This document shows, one piece after another, positions 7,372 to 15,119 of a DNA stretch of 42,118 nucleotides (position 1 is the stretch's first letter; each line of letters starts with the position of its first letter). The translations under genes and the position numbers were made by a program. The DNA comes from Chloroflexota bacterium. Its GTDB lineage: Bacteria; Chloroflexota; Chloroflexia; QHBQ01. The stretch covers positions 1 through 42,118 of the forward strand of contig JANXYP010000061.1 of assembly GCA_025355955.1 (NCBI GenBank), written 5' to 3'. The notes under the pieces are model-generated. The model was not told the DNA's origin, did not search any database, and worked only from the letters and a program-made list of their open reading frames with translations.

Positions 7372-9068
7372 AACGAGGTGGCTTCCTGATCCGCCAAGTG
7401 GGAACTAGGGTGAGCGCGTTGCACCACATAGCGGCGCGGTGTGTAGCAAATGACCGCAATGATCAGCGCGGGGGCAAACATGAACGCAGCGCGATAATCA
7501 AGCAACCACAACAGACTAGCTGGCACGTCCGACCAGACCACCCAAAGGAACAGGCTGGTACAGGAAAAGACCGTAGCCAGCACAGTTAGCGCATCCGGTG
7601 GACGCAACGCCACCAGCGCAACTAGCGGCCCTACATACCAGGGCCAGAACCAAAGCGCCACGAACAGCAGGTAAAAGAATACCAGCCAACTGCTGCTGCG
7701 TAGGAAGCTGTCGAAATTTCGTACTCGCCATAGGTTCCAGAGCGTCGCCACCGCCATTAGACAAACCGCAATCAATTTAACATCCTTGTCAATCGGATCG
7801 TCGGGGTAGATCGGCCACCGCTTCACCTGATCGTAGTAGAACTGGTTGTACTTGGGGTTCTGGGCCTCTAGGGTGTGCATATCAAGGCGTAGCCACTCCA
7901 GGTAGAACATCTGCCCAGGCGAGTTTATCATGCGCTTAACCTGATTGCTGCCCAGTAGCGTGTGGAAGCTAGCAATTCCTTCCCAGTAGGGCGTGTATAG
8001 GACGACGCTGATTAGAATGAACAATCCTGTTACCTGTGCGAAACGGATAACCCGCGCCCGCAAGGTGGGTACCTGCCATAGCAGGAGCAACCCGAAAGGA
8101 GCAAAAATGATCAGTAGTGTCACTTTCATCAATACTCCAATGGTAAACGCTGCTACGGCCCACATCGGCTTGCCCCGCAGGTAAAGCAATATGCCCGCCA
8201 GCATGAGGCTGACCATTGCGACATCGTTGTGACCGGAATTAGCATACTCCAGCAGCATCAGTGGATTCCAGGCATAGAGCAGCGTGCCAAAGTTGCGGCG
8301 CTCTGGTTTCCAACGGCTGAGAATAGCGTACACGAGGAAGATATTAACCAGATGAGCGATCACTTCCAGCAGCTTATAGAGTAGCACGTACAACGGCAGA
8401 TTGGTATTCATATTCGGGTTGATCGCCTGAGCCACCACGGTAACTCCTCGTGAAAGGTCAATCCAGGCTGGGCCATACACCGAACTCTCATCCGGCCAAT
8501 ACAACTGATCGAGCAAAGTCTTAGAGACTGCCCCTCTAGGCACGCCGACAAAGGGATTGACGTTGTAGACCTGTGGCATCTGACCGTAGGAGATATAGCT
8601 GAACACATCGGTTGAGTTCATCCCTGGGGCGAACATCAGTGGCAGCGTGAACAATGCGGTGGATACGACGATGAAACCGAGCAGATTGGCGTGCTGGTAG
8701 TGTCGTACCAGGTACAGCGCTGCCCCATAAAGCAGCATCACTGCCAATAGCATCAGCGCGAAAGCGCTCATCTGCCCCACAATCCCGTTGTCCTCACGAT
8801 TCACCTGGATCCAGGCCGGGTTTAGCCATCCGCGCAGGGTGTTATAGAAGTTGGGGGCTAGCTGATCAGCCATCGAGGAGTTCTGCCGCACTCCCCCGAG
8901 AAACATCAGGAAGAAGTAGACAATATAAGCAAGCCCGCTGCCGAAGGCAAGCAACACCAGCGCTAGCCTCATCGAGAGCAGCCCCGGCTTAATATCCAGC
9001 GCCTCGCTACTGTCCGCCTTGGATGCGCTTTGCGGGACGCTTTGCTCGATTGCATTTTCCACATTCAT
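7290..9068 (-). CDS. GT-C fold membrane glycosyltransferase (polyprenyl-phosphate-sugar dependent)
   Basis: 592 aa with about 12 hydrophobic helices. After the second helix pair lies STDVFSYISYG (152-162). Its Asp154 sits where GT-C enzymes keep their catalytic acid, and it is followed by NVNPFVGVP and SVYGPAWI. The order resembles the polyprenol-phosphomannose-dependent mannosyltransferases (MptA/MptB-like, GT87 relatives). It should add a sugar from a lipid-phosphate donor to a glycolipid or glycan on the outer face of the membrane; donor and acceptor are unknown. The ATG has AAGG 5 nt upstream. The last ~40 residues overlap the downstream fusion gene and look low in order. Divergent from the lipid kinase gene. 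Confidence 0.8.
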   Translation of the reverse strand: MNVENAIEQSVPQSASKADSSEALDIKPGLLSMRLALVLLAFGSGLAYIVYFFLMFLGGVRQNSSMADQLAPNFYNTLRGWLNPAWIQVNREDNGIVGQMSAFALMLLAVMLLYGAALYLVRHYQHANLLGFIVVSTALFTLPLMFAPGMNSTDVFSYISYGQMPQVYNVNPFVGVPRGAVSKTLLDQLYWPDESSVYGPAWIDLSRGVTVVAQAINPNMNTNLPLYVLLYKLLEVIAHLVNIFLVYAILSRWKPERRNFGTLLYAWNPLMLLEYANSGHNDVAMVSLMLAGILLYLRGKPMWAVAAFTIGVLMKVTLLIIFAPFGLLLLWQVPTLRARVIRFAQVTGLFILISVVLYTPYWEGIASFHTLLGSNQVKRMINSPGQMFYLEWLRLDMHTLEAQNPKYNQFYYDQVKRWPIYPDDPIDKDVKLIAVCLMAVATLWNLWRVRNFDSFLRSSSWLVFFYLLFVALWFWPWYVGPLVALVALRPPDALTVLATVFSCTSLFLWVVWSDVPASLLWLLDYRAAFMFAPALIIAVICYTPRRYVVQRAHPSSHLADQEATSLCWSTVNAAAKLIQVNRLTACSSGSNR

Positions 9069-9144
9069 GATTGCCTTGGCACTCCTCTTCTCTTCTGCCT
9101 ATTTATTGTACGGTATCTGCCTTGCCGCGAGTATTGTACCAGAT

Positions 9145-9182
9145 GCCTGATGTTGCCCTGCTTCGGCAGGGCAACATCAGGC
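9145..9182. other. Perfect 17-bp hairpin with TTCG loop between divergent genes
   Basis: Arms GCCTGATGTTGCCCTGC (9145-9161) and its exact complement (9166-9182) flank TTCG, a C(UUCG)G tetraloop if transcribed. No T-run follows on either strand. It lies between the divergent starts of the glycosyltransferase and the lipid kinase, just upstream of the kinase -35. Possible roles are an insulator, a protein-binding palindrome or a remnant of a repeat. Confidence 0.75.
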
Positions 9183-9188
9183 ACACCT

Positions 9189-9216
9189 TGCGCGGGGCTG
9201 GCATTGCGAGTATAAT
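9189..9216 (+). promoter_or_regulatory. Promoter of the lipid kinase gene (leaderless)
   Basis: TTGCGC, 16 bp, TATAAT, then 7 nt to ATG at 9224. The expected +1 is at 9223-9224 and no ribosome-binding site is present, so the mRNA should start at the codon. Confidence 0.78.
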
Positions 9217-9223
9217 CGTCGCC

Positions 9224-10198
9224 ATGAGCGAAGAACTACGCGCAATGTTCATCATCAACCCGACCAGTGGTGGGGGGCGCGCCCTGAAACAGTGGCCGCT
9301 GGCTGATGCCTACCTACGCAGCCAGCACGACCTGCCCTTCAGCTACCATTATGCCTTCACCACCGCGCCGGGCGAAGCGGCGCAGCTGGCGGCCGACGCG
9401 GCCCAGGCGGGCTATCGCCTGGTGGTGGCAGTGGGCGGCGACGGCACCATCAACGAAGTGGTCAACGGCCTGTTTAGCAGCGGCCCGCCGCCCACCGATT
9501 TGCAGCTTGGCGTGGTGCAGGCGGGGCGGGGCAGCGACTTTGGCCGCACCGTGGGCGTACCGAGCGATATGCGCGAGGCGCTGGCCCGCCTGGTTGGCAG
9601 ACGCACCCAGCGGCTGGATATTGGCCGCATGACTTACTTCGCGGGCCGTCGCGATCAAGAGCCGGGCAAGCAGCTTACTCGCTACTTTGCCAACGTCGCG
9701 GGGGTAGGCTTCGATGCCGAGGTTGCAGTCCGTGCTGACCGCGGCCGTCAGGCGATGGGCCGAGTGCTGGGTGGCAGCATCCCTTACCTGACCGCGCTTG
9801 GCTTGTCGCTGGTTCGTTACCGCAACCGCCGCGTGGTGGTCGAGGCCGATGGCATTATCCTGCCCACCCCTGCGCCGGTCTACAGCGTGGTGGTAGCCAA
9901 CTGCCAGTTCTTTGGTGGAGGGATGCGGGTCGCCCCCGATGCCGACCCCGCTGATGGGCTGTTCGATGTGGTCATACTTGGCAACTTCGGCAAGCTGGAG
10001 GTGGTGCGCGAGTTGCCCAAGCTGTACGAGGGTTCGCACCTCAGTCTGGCGAAAGTGAGCGTCACCCGCGCCCGCCAGGTGGTCGTTCGCTCTGCCGACC
10101 CGCACCGCCGCCTCATCGCCCAGGTAGATGGCGAGGTGGCCGGTCGCACCCCGATCACCTTCGACCTGCTGCCCGCCGCGCTGACCTTGCGGGTGTGA
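9224..10198 (+). CDS. Diacylglycerol/lipid kinase family protein (YegS/DgkB-like)
   Basis: 324 aa from the ATG at 9224. Upstream in-frame starts would read through the hairpin and promoter, so I reject them. The catalytic domain shows IINPTSGGG (10-18), VGGDGTINEVVNGL (70-83) with the GGDGT nucleotide-binding motif, and AGRGSDFGRTVGVP. NCQFFGGGMRVAPDADPADG is the conserved C-terminal half motif. This is the DAGK/LCB5 fold, which phosphorylates a lipid hydroxyl with ATP at the membrane face; diacylglycerol is the commonest substrate but undecaprenol or sphingoid bases cannot be excluded. The length is standard. A heptamer repeat follows the stop codon directly. Confidence 0.92.
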   Translation: MSEELRAMFIINPTSGGGRALKQWPLADAYLRSQHDLPFSYHYAFTTAPGEAAQLAADAAQAGYRLVVAVGGDGTINEVVNGLFSSGPPPTDLQLGVVQAGRGSDFGRTVGVPSDMREALARLVGRRTQRLDIGRMTYFAGRRDQEPGKQLTRYFANVAGVGFDAEVAVRADRGRQAMGRVLGGSIPYLTALGLSLVRYRNRRVVVEADGIILPTPAPVYSVVVANCQFFGGGMRVAPDADPADGLFDVVILGNFGKLEVVRELPKLYEGSHLSLAKVSVTRARQVVVRSADPHRRLIAQVDGEVAGRTPITFDLLPAALTLRV

Positions 10199-10200
10199 GC

Positions 10201-10221
10201 GATTGCAGATTGCAGACTGCA
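10201..10221. repeat. Heptamer tandem repeat, 3 units, after a stop codon
   Basis: GATTGCA, GATTGCA and GACTGCA start 3 nt after the lipid kinase stop codon. The unit does not contain a stop triplet, unlike most other arrays in the window. The rest of the gap to 10340 holds a GGGGTTGGGGGTGGG-type repeat and nothing else that I recognise. Confidence 0.75.
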
Positions 10222-10342
10222 GATTATAATGTTAGTCTCCCCTCCCACTGGGCTTATCTTTACCCACAAATGGAAACATTCAGCGAGGGGTTGGGGGTGG
10301 GTCGGAGCCACCAGTCACCTTCTCCTACGCCCATTGCTATAG

Positions 10343-10376
10343 CAAATAAAATGCCCCTGCTGAGTTGCAGGGGCAT
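10343..10376 (-). terminator. Rho-independent terminator of the second sigma/anti-sigma operon
   Basis: A perfect 10-bp stem ATGCCCCTGC/GCAGGGGCAT (10351-10360 and 10367-10376) with a 6-nt loop is followed, on the minus strand, by TTTATTTG. It lies 30 nt past the anti-sigma stop codon. It may also act on the lipid kinase transcript from the other side. Confidence 0.75.
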
Positions 10377-10405
10377 CGTTGCCTTACAAGGGCAATTATA
10401 TCACA

Positions 10406-12010
10406 TTATCGGCTGATTGAGCAGCCGATCAGCTGGCCCTGCAAGGGCAACACCTTCGCTGCGCCGCCATTAAGCGGCTGGGCTACAAGCTGGGTTTGCT
10501 GCTTTGGGGTGGCAGGATTGGCAGTTTCCTGGTAGAAGACGGTTGTGCCGCACACCTGCATCGTGCTGACTTCAATGTTGCTTGCGCCATCGGGAGCTTT
10601 CACCTCAGCCACCTGATTGTCAATCGGGGTACGCAGGCCAGCGCGGCGGATTTCCATGCTGCCCGGCTGCTTGCCGCTCTCGATGTAGAGCAAGCTGCTG
10701 TCGTCGGGGGCTTCGGCAAGTGGGCCAGATACTTGCTGCCCGCCTGCATCTGCCACCTTGCCGAAGCTACCCGAGCTAACATCATAGCGCATGATTATAC
10801 TAAACGGGCCGCCGCTCCAAGTCCCTTTTTCATCTATAGCAAGGAAATACAGGTACTTACCATCGTTGCTCATCAAGGGCTTACTGTTCATGTGATAAGC
10901 ATCTGTAGATACTATCTTGGTTTGTTTGCCGTCGGTGCTGCTGGCCCATACTCTTGTCCAACCACCTTCGCCAGCTTCCCAGTTGTAGATAAAGCCATCA
11001 ACGCCCCAGCCTATGAAGATTGGGCGAATAAGCGCACTGGTTGGCAGCCCCGGTTGAGTGTGTGGCGTGGGTGGGGTAACAAGTTGACCCCTAGCAATAT
11101 CAAATACTCCTGTATCTTCGTTTCCGTCATAAAACCTACTGTAGGCAAGCTGCTTATCATCGTGGGAGATCGAAGTGTCGGGCAAATCGGAGTAATAATT
11201 ACTGCTCTTGGCACTGGGTACGGCCATGCTCCCCGCCACCTTATGGCTAGTGAGGTTATAGACCTCGACTTTGACATCATTGCCTTGATGAACTGTGTAA
11301 GCTGCATCAGTCTGATCGGGCGAGAGTGCGATCGGCGCATCCTTGATCACGTTGGGGCGGCTGGCGATAGTCTGGGTCATACCCGCGCTATCCACGCTGG
11401 TAAACACCAGGTTGGTGGATGACTCGATGGCGCTGGCCTGCACCGACTGCACGATTAGGGCTTGAGGCAGTGGGGTGCCAGTGGCATCCGGTTGCGCGAC
11501 GAGCGTACCCTTGGCTGCTGCGGAACCCAGCGCGGGAGTAATCGAGGCTGGTACGCCCGCGGTGGGGCTGGCAAGCGCGGGCGTAGCTGGTATCAGCGAC
11601 CGCCCAGTGAACATCAGCCCCAACGCCCCGGCGAAAGCGGCCAACATCGCCAGCGCGGCCATGCTACTTGCCAGGCGCGGGGCGCGGTTCACCACCCCAG
11701 CCATACGCACTGGCTTGAGACTGCGCTTGTCGGATTCGGACGCAGCGATCGCATTCATCACCACAGCGCGGACCCGAGGTGAGGCGGGCGGGTTGGGTAG
11801 AGTCTTAATTTGCTGATCGAGGGTGGAGTATGAGTTCAGGGTGGAGGTGCAGAATGAGCAGGATGCGAGGTGTTGTTGGAGGTTGGCGGTATCGCTAGTT
11901 GAAAGGGTATGACTCAGATAATCACTGATGCGCCGCGCATTAGTCTGACAAGCAGGCGTTGGCGGTGTAGTATACAATCCGGGGTTGTTGTGATTGTGAT
12001 TACCAGTCAT
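10406..12010 (-). CDS. Zinc-finger (ZAS) anti-sigma factor with a large extracytoplasmic domain
   Basis: 534 aa. The cytoplasmic N-terminus holds the zinc anti-sigma signature Cys21-x25-His47-x3-Cys51-x2-Cys54 (HLASCSFC). A transmembrane helix follows at about 113-134 (LASSMAALAMLAAFAGALGLMF). The remaining ~390 residues are outside the membrane and carry repeated segments such as ALSPDQTDAAY, SISHDDKQLAYSRF and MSNDGKYLYFLAI, which look like TolB/WD-type beta-propeller blades. It sits 60 nt downstream of its sigma factor, with AAGG 7 nt before the ATG and no obvious promoter of its own. I infer that zinc or redox state or the propeller ligand controls sigma release. A terminator lies just downstream. 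Confidence 0.88.
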   Translation of the reverse strand: MTGNHNHNNPGLYTTPPTPACQTNARRISDYLSHTLSTSDTANLQQHLASCSFCTSTLNSYSTLDQQIKTLPNPPASPRVRAVVMNAIAASESDKRSLKPVRMAGVVNRAPRLASSMAALAMLAAFAGALGLMFTGRSLIPATPALASPTAGVPASITPALGSAAAKGTLVAQPDATGTPLPQALIVQSVQASAIESSTNLVFTSVDSAGMTQTIASRPNVIKDAPIALSPDQTDAAYTVHQGNDVKVEVYNLTSHKVAGSMAVPSAKSSNYYSDLPDTSISHDDKQLAYSRFYDGNEDTGVFDIARGQLVTPPTPHTQPGLPTSALIRPIFIGWGVDGFIYNWEAGEGGWTRVWASSTDGKQTKIVSTDAYHMNSKPLMSNDGKYLYFLAIDEKGTWSGGPFSIIMRYDVSSGSFGKVADAGGQQVSGPLAEAPDDSSLLYIESGKQPGSMEIRRAGLRTPIDNQVAEVKAPDGASNIEVSTMQVCGTTVFYQETANPATPKQQTQLVAQPLNGGAAKVLPLQGQLIGCSISR

Positions 12011-12070
12011 GGTTTACCTTATACGCTGACGCGAACCGTTTGGTTTGCTCCCGCGCGACTGCCTTTCCGT

Positions 12071-12757
12071 TTAACGGTTGCCTTTACTCTCATCCTCTTG
12101 CTGTAGGCGCAAGTACGCCTCTCTGAACGCCTGGCGGGCGCGAAAGAGGCGGGTTTTCACTGCTGCTTCGGTGCTGTTGGTAATCTGGGCAATCTCAGCG
12201 ATGGAGAAGCCCTCGTGAATGTGCAATAGCAAACTGGTACGCTGCTCAGGGGTGATAATAGAAAGCGCACGCTGCACCATCTCTGCATCTTCGTTCTGTA
12301 GCGCAGGGTCAGCAGTCACGCCCAACCCAGCAGTAGAATGACCTCCCCCAAAGCCATCCCGCTGCTGAGCGGACGTGGCAGAAGAAGAAGAGAGAAAGGG
12401 AAGCAAGTTTGCTAGCGGTACCCACGATATAATCCGACGGCGGCGCAGCGAATTGCGGGCTACATTGGTCGCAATCGTATATAGCCAGGCGACGGCATTG
12501 CTATCGGGGCGGAGCCGATCGAATGCTTGATATGCTCGAATGAAAGTGTCTTGCGCGAGATCCTCGGCCAGGTCAGGGTCGCCGACGATGCGGTAGATGT
12601 AACCGATAATCGTCCGTTGGTAGCGCTCGAACAGTTCATTGAAGCTGGCGAACTGCTCAGGCGCTGGCACAACGTTGGCGGTACCTTCGTCCGCAGCAGG
12701 TAGGTCAAGCACACTATCGCTGCCTGCCACTGCGCTCTCCCGATTTCCTGCGCTCAT
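12071..12757 (-). CDS. ECF-family RNA polymerase sigma factor
   Basis: 228 aa from the ATG at 12757, chosen because GAGAG lies 6 nt upstream; an in-frame start at 12835 would add 26 residues without a ribosome-binding site. After an acidic N-terminal segment, region 2 (FNELFERYQRTIIGYIYRIV ... DTFIRAYQAFDRLR ... AWLYTIATNVARNSLRRRR) and region 4 (LSIITPEQRTSLLLHIHEGF ... TEAAVKTRLFRARQAF) are complete. The linker between them is longer than usual, about 45 residues rich in Ser/Gly. It is paired with the downstream ZAS anti-sigma factor. A TGTAACC motif upstream of the start could be a self-recognised ECF -35 element; this is weak. Confidence 0.92.
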   Translation of the reverse strand: MSAGNRESAVAGSDSVLDLPAADEGTANVVPAPEQFASFNELFERYQRTIIGYIYRIVGDPDLAEDLAQDTFIRAYQAFDRLRPDSNAVAWLYTIATNVARNSLRRRRIISWVPLANLLPFLSSSSATSAQQRDGFGGGHSTAGLGVTADPALQNEDAEMVQRALSIITPEQRTSLLLHIHEGFSIAEIAQITNSTEAAVKTRLFRARQAFREAYLRLQQEDESKGNR

Positions 12758-13019
12758 ATCACTCTCTAACTTATATAAAACCTGGCGTTGCCAAAAGGTT
12801 ACACCGATCTCAACGAGTTTTCGACAAGTTTGCAATTCTTCCCTCCCGCCGAGCTAATTCTCACCTCTATTGGCAAGCTTTCTGTCGTAGCTGGAGGTTG
12901 GCGTTAACCCTGCCGAGTTATCGGGGGTTAGGGTAATAGCCCGATGCCAACCCTCAACCTGCGTAACTGGACAAGCGGCGGGTGATGCCCTACCATTACC
13001 GACCTTCACCACCTGTGGG

Positions 13020-13110
13020 TAACGATTAACCATGGTGCCGCTATAGCTTGAGCCAGGGCGAACAACGGTTCGCCTCTACAGAACTATAGCATCGCCTCGG
13101 CTAATTTGTA
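13020..13110. mobile_element. Decayed type A element, copy 3
   Basis: The ends TAACGATTAACC (13020-13031) and GGCTAATTTGTA (13099-13110) match the type A ends at 9 of 12 and 11 of 12 positions, the length is 91 bp, and the core hairpin lies at 13054-13078. TTA flanks are not preserved. The upstream part of this intergenic gap (12858-13019) shows nothing that I recognise. Confidence 0.65.
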
Positions 13111-13166
13111 TAACGATCAGCCTGATGGAAGGCGGCCTCAATGCTCCTCCCCTCGACTCTCAGCAC

Positions 13167-13257
13167 GGGTGCGCGTCACGTTCTTGCGGAGCAAGCGTTC
13201 AGTAGGGGCGAACCGTTGTTCGCCCTGGTTGGGTATTCAAGAACGTGACGCGCACCC
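13167..13257. mobile_element. 91-bp MITE-like element, type B, copy 2
   Basis: Perfect 20-bp inverted repeats GGGTGCGCGTCACGTTCTTG (13167-13186) and its complement (13238-13257). Directly flanked by the 9-bp repeat TCTCAGCAC at 13158-13166 and 13258-13266. The core hairpin lies at 13202-13227. Removing the element and one 9-bp copy restores an uninterrupted heptamer array (13151 onward), which supports real transposition into that array. Confidence 0.92.
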
Positions 13258-13258
13258 T

Positions 13259-13314
13259 CTCAGCACTCAGCCCTCAGCACACCGGCACACAGCACACAGC
13301 ACTGGCTACTGGCA
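13259..13314. repeat. Heptamer tandem repeat over the GH18 stop codon
   Basis: Eight 7-mers (CTCAGCA, CTCAGCC, CTCAGCA, CACCGGC, ACACAGC, ACACAGC, ACTGGCT, ACTGGCA). On the minus strand the first units read GCTGAG, so they contain TGA. The stop codon of the GH18 gene (13306-13308) lies inside. The array extends left to about 13151 when the inserted element is removed. Confidence 0.8.
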
Positions 13315-14931
13315 GATGGCCCGCACGCTGTCCACCCCCAGCAGACCGAGCAGCACATCGTTAGGTGGCTGGTTCTCGGGGTGGTTCTCGAAGCGCGCCC
13401 GCTCAAAGTATTGCACCGTGTAGGTGCGGCCATCGGTGGGGTTGACCTCGGCGATCTCATCGGTGAGTGGGTAGCCGAACTGGGCCAGGCCGCCATAGAC
13501 CTGCCAGTAGTTGAGGAAGCCGCCTTGCAGCACGTGTTGAGTTTCGGGGAAGTAGTGCTGGGTGTTGCTGTTGGGTACCGGATCGTGGGGAGGGGCGAAG
13601 TTGTCGCCCAACGTCTGCGCCCCCAGCAGGCCGAGTAGCACATCGTAGGGCGGCTGGTTTTCCGGATGGTACTCGAAGCGGTTGCGCTCGAAGTATTGCA
13701 CGGTGTAGGCGCGGCCATCGGTGGGGCTGATCTCGATGTGTTCCTCGCTCAACGGGTAGCCATAGATCGCCAGGCCGCCATGCTGCTGCCAGTAGCGTAG
13801 GAAGCGGCCCCCCAGCGAGTGGCCGGTTTGCGCGAAATAAACTCGCTCGGTGGTCGAGGGGAAGGCTGGGATTGGGGCGCAGCCGTTGCTGCCCCCACCA
13901 CCTCCGCCGTCATGTGACAGCAGCGGCCAAAGCGCGGGATCTTCGTCACCTAGCCGCCACATAGCGATGCCGCTGAAGTTATACTGCTGGATTGCGTCCA
14001 ATTTGGCATTGATGCTGGCGGCGTTCTCGTACCAGACTTCGTGTTGATTGCCGTCGCTGTCGATGTAAGTCATCCAGGGCGATTTATACCGATCAGCGAA
14101 GCCTTCCTGCCCGCCATATTGCTGCTGCAGGTTTTGCACCTGGTTGTAGTGAACCGGGCTGGCCTGGGCGTGTGTGGTCTTGTTCCAGTCGAGGCCATAG
14201 AGGTCAATCCCCCACACCACCTTCGCAGGCACAATGCGGCTGTTGGTGTAGGCGGCGATGCTGCTGACCCAGCCGAGTGAGGCGATCGGCCCGGGGTTGC
14301 CACCGCTGTAGTGTTCGTCGTAAGCCATGATCGCGGCGTAGTCGAGGATCTCGCCTAGTGCGGCGTAATCGTATACCCCAGCGAAGCTGCCACCATCCTG
14401 TGACTTGGCCGCCAGATCCATGGTGATCAGCTTGTGCTGGGCGTGCAGGCGGCTGGCAAGGCGGGTGGCAAAGTCGGTGTAGAGGGCCGCATCGGTGGGC
14501 AGCAGCGACTCGAAGTCCACGTTGATACCATCATAGTTGCCGTCGATGACCAGACCGTAGAGCTTGTCAATCAGCGCGTCGCGCCTGGCGGGGTCGGCAA
14601 TCAGGGTGTGGAAGCCCTGATGCCCAACCAGGTTCTGCACCATTGGCAGGATTTTGACATGGTTGGCCCGTAGCAGGTTGTCGACGTTCGCCTGCGCGCT
14701 ACCCACGATGTTGCCGTTGCCATCCAGCTTGTAGTACCAGGGCGATACGATGTCCAGATTGCCGATGTTGGCGCTGAGGCTATCGAACGATTTACTGTCA
14801 TAGGTAACGTACCAACCCCAACGAATCCCTACTGAGGCAGCGTGGGCGGCAGGGGGTTGCGTCGCCAGTGGTAGCAGTGCAACCAGCAATAGGACAACCA
14901 TACTAGTGACAAACCGTGGCGAATGCAGCAT
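13306..14931 (-). CDS. Secreted GH18-family glycoside hydrolase with C-terminal repeats
   Basis: 541 aa. The signal peptide is at 1-31 (hydrophobic core MVVLLLVALLPLA, cleavage after AHA). The GH18 barrel runs from ~33 to ~340. DGINVDFE (134-141) is the DxxDxDxE motif with catalytic Glu141 and an Asn in place of the first inner Asp, as in YaaH/SleL-type enzymes. AYDEHY (203-208) and GIAMWRLGDED (321-331) are further barrel motifs. After a Gly-rich linker come two ~72-residue repeats (366-437 and 461-533) with RYWQQHGGLAIYGYPLSEE and TVQYFERNRFEYHPEN, of a kind common in Chloroflexota exoproteins. It likely cuts beta-1,4 N-acetylglucosamine links in cell wall or chitin; the repeats may bind wall or carbohydrate. 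AGGAG lies 8 nt before the ATG. The last codons lie in a heptamer repeat. Confidence 0.9.
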   Translation of the reverse strand: MLHSPRFVTSMVVLLLVALLPLATQPPAAHAASVGIRWGWYVTYDSKSFDSLSANIGNLDIVSPWYYKLDGNGNIVGSAQANVDNLLRANHVKILPMVQNLVGHQGFHTLIADPARRDALIDKLYGLVIDGNYDGINVDFESLLPTDAALYTDFATRLASRLHAQHKLITMDLAAKSQDGGSFAGVYDYAALGEILDYAAIMAYDEHYSGGNPGPIASLGWVSSIAAYTNSRIVPAKVVWGIDLYGLDWNKTTHAQASPVHYNQVQNLQQQYGGQEGFADRYKSPWMTYIDSDGNQHEVWYENAASINAKLDAIQQYNFSGIAMWRLGDEDPALWPLLSHDGGGGGGSNGCAPIPAFPSTTERVYFAQTGHSLGGRFLRYWQQHGGLAIYGYPLSEEHIEISPTDGRAYTVQYFERNRFEYHPENQPPYDVLLGLLGAQTLGDNFAPPHDPVPNSNTQHYFPETQHVLQGGFLNYWQVYGGLAQFGYPLTDEIAEVNPTDGRTYTVQYFERARFENHPENQPPNDVLLGLLGVDSVRAICQ

Positions 14932-14951
14932 CTAAAGTCTCCTAAGCAAAG

Positions 14952-14972
14952 GTAGAATGTAGAATGTTGAAT
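14952..14972. repeat. Heptamer tandem repeat, 3 units
   Basis: GTAGAAT, GTAGAAT and GTTGAAT, about 20 nt upstream of the GH18 start codon, in its presumed 5' leader. Confidence 0.7.
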
Positions 14973-14988
14973 AGGTGTATTATTAATG

Positions 14989-15014
14989 TAAGGGCGGGTG
15001 TCGTTCGCCCTGGT
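14989..15014. repeat. Degenerate core palindrome
   Basis: GTAAGGGCG ... CGCCCTGG with a 6-bp stem. A second, weaker copy ending in GCCCTGG follows at about 15025-15044. The sequence lies between the GH18 and potassium channel genes. Confidence 0.55.
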
Positions 15015-15105
15015 TGATGTTGGAGACGGGCGGCGTTTGCCCTGGTGCAATTTACTTATCAGCGTAACGAGCTAACCGTCAAAAAGTTGCGGATCCGCAA
15101 GTCCG

Positions 15106-15119
15106 CTTTCAGCCTTCAA
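15106..15119. repeat. Two heptamer units at the potassium channel stop codon
   Basis: CTTTCAG and CCTTCAA; on the minus strand TTGAAGG and CTGAAAG. The TGA at 15109-15111 is the stop codon of the channel gene. Confidence 0.6.

Noticed and set aside
9071-9223. N-terminal extension of the lipid kinase from an earlier start
   Set aside because: The extension would be encoded by the 17-bp hairpin and promoter and shows no conserved residues; the family domain begins right after ATG 9224.
9314-10105. Long antisense frame over the lipid kinase gene
   Set aside because: The opposite frame of a GC-rich real gene stays open by codon bias; no start signal and no family resemblance. The same holds for the long antisense frames over rpoB (21935-22501, 23069-23809), rpoC (26956-27762), the anti-sigma gene (10496-11422) and the pRiA4b-like gene (3212-4084).
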